DNA from: CAMAPP01 sp046153685
Lineage (GTDB): Bacteria > Pseudomonadota > Alphaproteobacteria > CADEGL01
Direction: 5' to 3'
DNA: 18,338 nucleotides
NCBI GenBank assembly: GCA_046153685.1
Contig: JBJXGH010000119.1
Span: 1 to 18,338, forward strand
Below, one piece after another: positions 14,607-18,338 of the stretch. The notes beneath the pieces are model-generated. The model was not told where the DNA came from, ran no database searches, and saw only the letters and a program-made list of their open reading frames with translations. A program made the translations under genes and the position numbers. Every line of letters begins with the position of its first letter. Position 1 is the stretch's first letter.

Positions 14607-15092
14607 ATGGCTTCTCCTCTCGAAACCGGATCGGCCATCGTCCAACCCGAATGGATCGATCTCAACGGCCACATGAACGTGGCCTATTACGCCTTGGCCG
14701 TCGATCCGGCGACCGATGTCGCGTTCAACCATGTCGGCGTCGGCTTCGACGATATTCCGCGCACCCGGCACACCATGTTCATCGTCGACAAACATCTGCG
14801 CTTCCACCGGGAAGTCGCGCTGGGCGCGGCGATGCATTTCACCACCCAATTGCTCGGCTATGACGACAAGCGCATTCACTTTTATCACCGCATGTACGAC
14901 ACCGCTGCGGGCGAGGTCGCGTGCACGGTCGAGATGCTGGCCTTGCACGCGAGCCTGGCGACGCGCCGGGTCGTGCCCTTTCCGGCGGACGCGCTCGGAC
15001 GGCTCGCGGAGTGGTGGGAGGAACAGAAGACGCTTGCCTGGCCCGAGGACGCGGGCCGGAAGCAAGCGGTGAAGCCGGGCTGGTCTTCGTGA
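14607..15092 (+). CDS. Hot-dog fold acyl-CoA thioesterase (4HBT-like)
   Basis: The 161-residue protein is of the 4-hydroxybenzoyl-CoA thioesterase superfamily. The catalytic-loop signature is WIDLNGHMNVAYYAL (16-30), with D18, H22 and N24 in the usual D..GH.N..Y pattern. It is followed by the central helix region, DKHLRFHREVALG and the strands LLGYDDKRIHFYHRMY. Such enzymes cleave an acyl-CoA to free acid and CoA in the cytoplasm. A close relative is the thioesterase domain attached to some carnitine dehydrogenases, where it handles betainyl- or carnitinyl-CoA-type esters; that is only a resemblance. ATG at 14607 is preferred over 14556 because homology begins there. Its stop forms a GTGA overlap with the next gene. 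Confidence 0.85.
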   Translation: MASPLETGSAIVQPEWIDLNGHMNVAYYALAVDPATDVAFNHVGVGFDDIPRTRHTMFIVDKHLRFHREVALGAAMHFTTQLLGYDDKRIHFYHRMYDTAAGEVACTVEMLALHASLATRRVVPFPADALGRLAEWWEEQKTLAWPEDAGRKQAVKPGWSS

Positions 15093-15592
15093 GGGCTGCG
15101 CTTCTCGCCCTGTTCTTGCTTGGCGCCGATGCCCTGCCGGGCGCCGCCCCCGCTTGGGCCGAATGCACCGATGTCCCCGCGCCCAAGGTCGATTGGAAGC
15201 GTTGCCGGTTGGACGAGAGGAATCTCGAAGGCGCCGATGTTACGGGCGCGTCCTTGCGCGAGGCGAGTTTCGTGCGCGCCGATTTGGCGGGCGCCAATTT
15301 GTCCAAGGCCGATGGCTTCCGCGCGAAATTCAATTCCGCCCAATTGGCCTCCGCCTCGCTCGTCGGCGCGCGCCTGGCCGAGGCGGATTTCACGCGCGCC
15401 GACCTAGCGGGCGCCAATCTCGGGCACGCCGATTTGCGCCGCGCGAGATTTTTTCACGCCTCGCTCAAGGGCGCCAGCCTTGCGGGCGCGCAAATCGCGG
15501 GCGCGGATTTCACGGGGGCGGAATTGGGCGGCGCCACCTGGGTCGACGGCAAGACGATCTGTGCCGAGATTTCGATCGGGCAATGCAATTGA
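15089..15592 (+). CDS. Secreted pentapeptide-repeat protein
   Basis: The protein is 167 residues. Residues 1-24 form a Sec signal peptide (ALLALFLLG core) with a likely cut after A-W-A at 22-24. From about residue 40 to 150 the chain is made of A(D/N/S)L/F.. pentapeptides, such as LEGADVTGASLREASFVRAD, which should fold as a right-handed quadrilateral beta-helix. Two cysteine pairs flank the helix: C26 and C39 at the N side and C158 and C166 in the tail TICAEISIGQCN. Both could form disulphides in the periplasm and act as caps. The tail WVDG..CA..SIGQC is recurrent in alphaproteobacterial relatives. Start is GTG at 15089, overlapping the thioesterase stop as GTGA. The function is unknown; I see no sign of gyrase mimicry, and export argues against it. 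Confidence 0.85.
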   Translation: MRAALLALFLLGADALPGAAPAWAECTDVPAPKVDWKRCRLDERNLEGADVTGASLREASFVRADLAGANLSKADGFRAKFNSAQLASASLVGARLAEADFTRADLAGANLGHADLRRARFFHASLKGASLAGAQIAGADFTGAELGGATWVDGKTICAEISIGQCN

Positions 15593-15637
15593 TTGTTGGC
15601 GATCGACCGGGTGCGCCTCGCCGCCGGGAAACGACCG

Positions 15638-15676
15638 CCGGCCAATACATTCCGTTTTAGGAATCAGAACGGCCGG
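15638..15676. terminator. Candidate hairpin between convergent pentapeptide and tauD genes
   Basis: Nested complementarity: CCGGCC (15638-15643) with GGCCGG (15671-15676) outside, and ATTCC (15649-15653) with GGAAT (15660-15664) inside around GTTTTA. It lies in the 93-bp gap between convergent stops. There is no clean T-run after the outer stem, so I call it a likely but unproven bidirectional terminator. Confidence 0.4.
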
Positions 15677-15698
15677 TTTTAGGAATCAGAACGGCCGG
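15655..15698. repeat. Perfect 22-bp tandem duplication spanning the tauD stop
   Basis: Two identical 22-bp units, 15655-15676 and 15677-15698, begin TTTTAGGAATC and end ACGGCCGG. The second copy holds the last codons and stop of the TauD-family gene. The first copy lies just past the stop and supplies the right arm of the nested hairpin. No mismatch means the duplication is recent or conserved. Confidence 0.92.
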
Positions 15699-16585
15699 TC
15701 GCCCGAGGCGGTGGTGCGGTGCATGCGCCGGTGCATGTCGAATGGATGGTCCTGCACGACGTAATGCAGCAGGCAACGGTTATCGAACATCACGACATCG
15801 CCCACCCGCCAGCGGTGGCGATAAACGAAATCCGGGCGCGTGCAGTGGGCGTACAGGAAATCGAGGAGGTGCTTGCTTTCCTCCTGCGTCACGCCCAGCA
15901 GCTTTGTGGTGTAGGCGCAATTCACGAACAGCGCCTTGCGTCGCGTTTCCGGGTGGGTGCGGACCACGGGATGCACGACGGGCGGCGGGATGGCGCCCAT
16001 GGGCGTGTTGTAGCTCTGAGAGTTGTTGAGTGTGCGTAAAAGCGCGGCGTCGTATTCCGCCTTCATGCCGTCGAACAATCGCCTCAACGGCTCCGACAGC
16101 GCCTCGAACGCCAGATATTGATTGGCGAACATTGTGTCGGCATAGCCTTCCCAAACGGCGCGGCAGTGCAGCACGCTGCCCAGGGGCGGGGTCTCGCTGA
16201 AGGTGATGTCGGAATGCCAGATATCGTTCTTGCCGTTGATGAACTGCCCGGCCTTGTGCTCGAGGACAAGGATATCGGGAAAACCCTCGATGGCATTGCC
16301 ACGATAAAGCGGGTGCTGCTCGACCTTGCCGAAGATTTCGGTGAAGGCGATTTGCCGCTCGGGCGCGAGATCCTGGCCGCGAAAGGCGACGACGCAATTC
16401 TCGAGGAAGGCGCGGCGAATTTCCGCCGCCGTCTCGGCGTCGATGGCTTGCGATAGATCGACGCCGGTGATTTCCGCCCCAGCCGCGCCGCACAGCTTGG
16501 TAACCGCAATGCGCCGATAGGGTTCGTTCGCCCGTGGGGTCTGGTTTACCCGCTTGGGCATCTCCGTCGTCGCCGATTGGGCCAT
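15686..16585 (-). CDS. TauD/TfdA family Fe(II)/2-oxoglutarate dioxygenase
   Basis: This 299-residue enzyme has the TauD facial triad: H124 and D126 in DIWHSDITF, and the distal H274 in NRCLLHYVV. The 2-oxoglutarate-binding arginine lies in the MHRRMHRTT stretch at 284-292. The N-terminal GAEITGVDLSQAID (37-50) and FRGQDLAPERQIAF (68-81) are standard family landmarks. The family hydroxylates substrates such as taurine, aryloxyacetates, alkyl sulfates or others, usually releasing an aldehyde. The substrate here is unknown and no transporter or sulfonate gene is nearby. ATG at 16585 has AAAGGA seven bases upstream. A later ATG (MPKRVNQ) is possible. It is flanked by a duplicated 3' end. Confidence 0.92.
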   Translation of the reverse strand: MAQSATTEMPKRVNQTPRANEPYRRIAVTKLCGAAGAEITGVDLSQAIDAETAAEIRRAFLENCVVAFRGQDLAPERQIAFTEIFGKVEQHPLYRGNAIEGFPDILVLEHKAGQFINGKNDIWHSDITFSETPPLGSVLHCRAVWEGYADTMFANQYLAFEALSEPLRRLFDGMKAEYDAALLRTLNNSQSYNTPMGAIPPPVVHPVVRTHPETRRKALFVNCAYTTKLLGVTQEESKHLLDFLYAHCTRPDFVYRHRWRVGDVVMFDNRCLLHYVVQDHPFDMHRRMHRTTASGDRPF

Positions 16586-16683
16586 GCCATCGTCCTTTCG
16601 CTTCGCGATCCGGCGTCGCCGCGCCGGCTGGAAATACGCTAATCGCGACGGGTTCGCCCGTAAAGCCGCGGAGCGCGGCCAGC

Positions 16684-17691
16684 CTAGTAGCTCCGCTTCA
16701 CCCGCAGCCAGGCGTGGCGATCGGCGGACTTCACCACCACGCGCCTGGGCACGCCCGCACGCACGATGTCGAGCGGCACCTCGACCCCGGCGGGTCCGAG
16801 CGACCAGGTCCTCCGGAAGAATGTCGCCATGTCGCCGATCGTTTGCCCGTCGATACCGAGAATGAGATCGCCCGGCTTCACGCCCGCCGCCTCGGCCGGT
16901 CCGCCGGGCAAGACGCGCTCGACGAACAGATGGCCGCGCACTTCCTCGGGCGCGAGTCCGAGCCAGGGCTGGCGGCTGCCCGAGGGCCGACCGTCCGCGA
17001 TCATGTCGGCGAGAATCGGCTTCAGTGCGTCGATGGGCACGAACATGTTGCCGGCGATCATACCGATTCCCGCCACAGGCTGGGGCAACACGAGCGAACC
17101 GATGCCGAGCAGTTCACCCGCTATATTGACGAGCGCCGCGCCCGAATGACGCTGGTGGGCGGGCGCGGTGAAGATCGCATTGTCGAGCAGATATTCCCAC
17201 GAACCCGCGAATTCCTTCCGCGCCGTCACTTGCGCCACCGAGACGATCTCGGTGTCGCCGCGTCCGACCACGAGAACCGGCTGCAAGGCCTCGAGCGCTT
17301 GGGAATTGCCGAGCCGGAGGGGTTTGCCGAGCGGCTTCAAGGCGCGCAGCAGGCCGAACCCGGTTCGGTGGTCGTAACCCACGACCTGGGCCGCCGTCGC
17401 GCCGCCCGCGCCGTCGCGCAAAATCACCTCGCTGGCCTCGAGGATGAGATAGCCGATGGTCAGGACCAGGCCGTCGGAATCGATCACAACCCCCGTGCCG
17501 TTGCGTTCGGTGCCAAGCGTCTCGGCGGTGCGCGCATCCGCGGGGACGACCGCGCGCAAGGCAAGGATCGCGCCGAGGATATCGGGTTTTTCCTGCGCGC
17601 CCGCACCCCGCGCACAAAGCGCGGCGGCGCATAAAACCGCCGCCGCCACGACGGCGCGCAATCCGCGGCTCGGTGAGACAGTGGCGATCAT
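16684..17691 (-). CDS. HtrA-like PDZ protein without catalytic triad (S1C pseudoprotease)
   Basis: The 335-residue protein has a signal peptide (residues 1-32, core VVAAAVLCAAALCA, end GAGAQ), a trypsin-like domain at about 55-225 and a PDZ domain at about 240-325 (WLGL, PGGPAEAAGVKPGDLILGIDG). Compared with DegP/HtrA, the TNNHV His becomes Y81 (LTIGYLILEA), the TDLALL Asp becomes G111 (YDHRTGFGLL), and only the Ser remains as S183 in RHSGAAL where GNSGGPL is expected. Peptidase activity by the usual triad is therefore unlikely. I recall the same degenerate pattern in other alphaproteobacterial S1C proteins, so it is probably a conserved periplasmic binding or scaffold protein rather than a decaying gene. 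The start at 17691 has GGAG nearby and places the signal peptide first. Upstream lies a DTGA protease gene on the same strand. Confidence 0.85.
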   Translation of the reverse strand: MIATVSPSRGLRAVVAAAVLCAAALCARGAGAQEKPDILGAILALRAVVPADARTAETLGTERNGTGVVIDSDGLVLTIGYLILEASEVILRDGAGGATAAQVVGYDHRTGFGLLRALKPLGKPLRLGNSQALEALQPVLVVGRGDTEIVSVAQVTARKEFAGSWEYLLDNAIFTAPAHQRHSGAALVNIAGELLGIGSLVLPQPVAGIGMIAGNMFVPIDALKPILADMIADGRPSGSRQPWLGLAPEEVRGHLFVERVLPGGPAEAAGVKPGDLILGIDGQTIGDMATFFRRTWSLGPAGVEVPLDIVRAGVPRRVVVKSADRHAWLRVKRSY

Positions 17692-17791
17692 GGCGCTTGC
17701 TCCGCCGATGGCATTGGAAGGGGGCAAGCTTAACACGGCGCGCCGCGTATCGTCCCGCTCGCCAGCGCCAGGTTCCGCCCGAGCATGACCG

Positions 17792-18331
17792 CTAGCGCCA
17801 ACGGAGGACAAGCGCGTCGCCCGTGATCTCGAAGCCCGCCAGGCGATCGAGGAACGCCATGCCGAGCAGAGACTGGCCCATGGCCGCGCCGTTCACGCTC
17901 GCGGCGATGTCGTCGAGGCGGATGCCGGTGATTTCCAATTTGGCCAAGCGCACGGGCGCGCCCATCACGCGGCCGTTCGCGGTCGCATAGGCGCGGGTAT
18001 AGGCAAGCGCGGTCAAATCGAAGCCCGCGCGGCGCGCATCCGCGGGCGCGAGCACGATATCGCTCGCGCCGGTGTCGATCAGAAAGCGCACGCGCACGGG
18101 CACCGCGCCGGGTCGAGTCAGGATCTCGGCCTCGATATGGAAATGTCCGTCCGCCGAGCGCCGGATTTCGATGGTGCCGTCGCCGAGCGCGCGCGGCTTC
18201 TGGGGCACGAGCGCGCCCAGGACCGGTGCCGCGAATTCGGCCAGCCGGTCGCGGTAGGCGTAACCGGCGACGAGCACGGCGGCGAGCGCGAGCCAAGAGA
18301 GGGCCGCGCGCGCCGCGAACAGCGCGCGCAC
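17792..18331 (-). CDS. Membrane-anchored retropepsin-like aspartic protease (TIGR02281-like)
   Basis: The visible 179 residues have one N-terminal hydrophobic segment (about 11-26, LSWLALAAVLVAGYAY) and a C-terminal clan AA domain. The active-site triad FLIDTGASD puts the catalytic Asp at 86. LAPADARRAGFD, TANGRVMGAPVRL and SLLGMAFLDRL are landmarks of the alphaproteobacterial single-domain DTGA proteases, which must dimerise to make a two-Asp site. The start used is GTG at 18331, but the frame is open to the window edge and the real start may lie outside. The catalytic domain should face the periplasm. It lies 100 bp upstream of the triad-less HtrA-like gene on the same strand; a functional link is possible but unproven. 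Confidence 0.85.
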   Translation of the reverse strand: MRALFAARAALSWLALAAVLVAGYAYRDRLAEFAAPVLGALVPQKPRALGDGTIEIRRSADGHFHIEAEILTRPGAVPVRVRFLIDTGASDIVLAPADARRAGFDLTALAYTRAYATANGRVMGAPVRLAKLEITGIRLDDIAASVNGAAMGQSLLGMAFLDRLAGFEITGDALVLRWR

Positions 18332-18338
18332 GGGCCGG

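Noticed and set aside
14358..15065. Extension of the M24 frame upstream past 14357
   Set aside because: It runs antisense to the thioesterase; ATG 14357 has a good ribosome site and the right N-terminus.
16610..16627. CCGGCG/CGCCGG stem upstream of tauD
   Set aside because: A short GC-only stem of a kind frequent by chance in this sequence, with no T-run; not called as a terminator.
1..18338. Search for CRISPR arrays, tRNA/rRNA genes, IS ends, integrases, toxin-antitoxin pairs or phage genes
   Set aside because: None seen. The few direct repeats are two- or three-copy and adjacent to ordinary metabolic genes.

Overview
This GC-rich window reads as ordinary chromosome of an alphaproteobacterium, probably of the Rhodospirillales or a neighbouring order. 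The case rests on gene content typical of that class: a plant-type glutamate-cysteine ligase, a DUF4170 protein, a METTL20-type ETF-beta lysine methyltransferase, a TIGR02281-like DTGA aspartic protease, and ubiquinone genes ubiA and ubiD. Coding density is very high and codon use looks uniform. I see no tRNA, rRNA, CRISPR array, IS element, integrase or phage gene.

Layout from left to right. An LpxH-like metallophosphoesterase on the minus strand is cut by the left edge and diverges from a diacylglycerol/sphingosine-kinase-family lipid kinase. The kinase converges on pmbA/tldE, whose upstream neighbour on the same strand is ubiD. A divergent region then leads to a plus-strand pair: a 70-residue single-TM protein and a protein with two DUF4170 units in tandem. 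Convergent to these is the minus-strand pair ubiA and ETF-beta lysine methyltransferase, coupled by a GTGA overlap. After a 378-bp divergent spacer comes a tight plus-strand operon of four genes: glutamate-cysteine ligase, hisC-like aminotransferase, alpha/beta hydrolase and an agmatinase-family ureohydrolase. The ureohydrolase converges with a 4-nt stop overlap on an MFS transporter. The transporter is coupled by another GTGA overlap to an upstream M24-fold hydrolase that lacks all five metal ligands. Divergent from the hydrolase is a hot-dog thioesterase coupled by a third GTGA overlap to a secreted pentapeptide-repeat protein. The right end is minus-strand: a TauD-family dioxygenase, an HtrA-like PDZ protein without a catalytic triad, and a membrane-anchored retropepsin-like protease.

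Functional themes are ubiquinone biosynthesis (ubiA, ubiD), possibly linked to electron-transfer flavoprotein through the ETF-beta methyltransferase; thiol and amine metabolism (gshA, hisC-like, ureohydrolase); and envelope functions (LpxH-like, lipid kinase, HtrA-like, DTGA protease). No dramatic new system is evident. The best leads are two active-site-degenerate enzymes (M24 and HtrA-like), a tandem DUF4170 protein, a 14-bp-period operator-like repeat overlapping a candidate promoter, and short tandem duplications at three gene ends.
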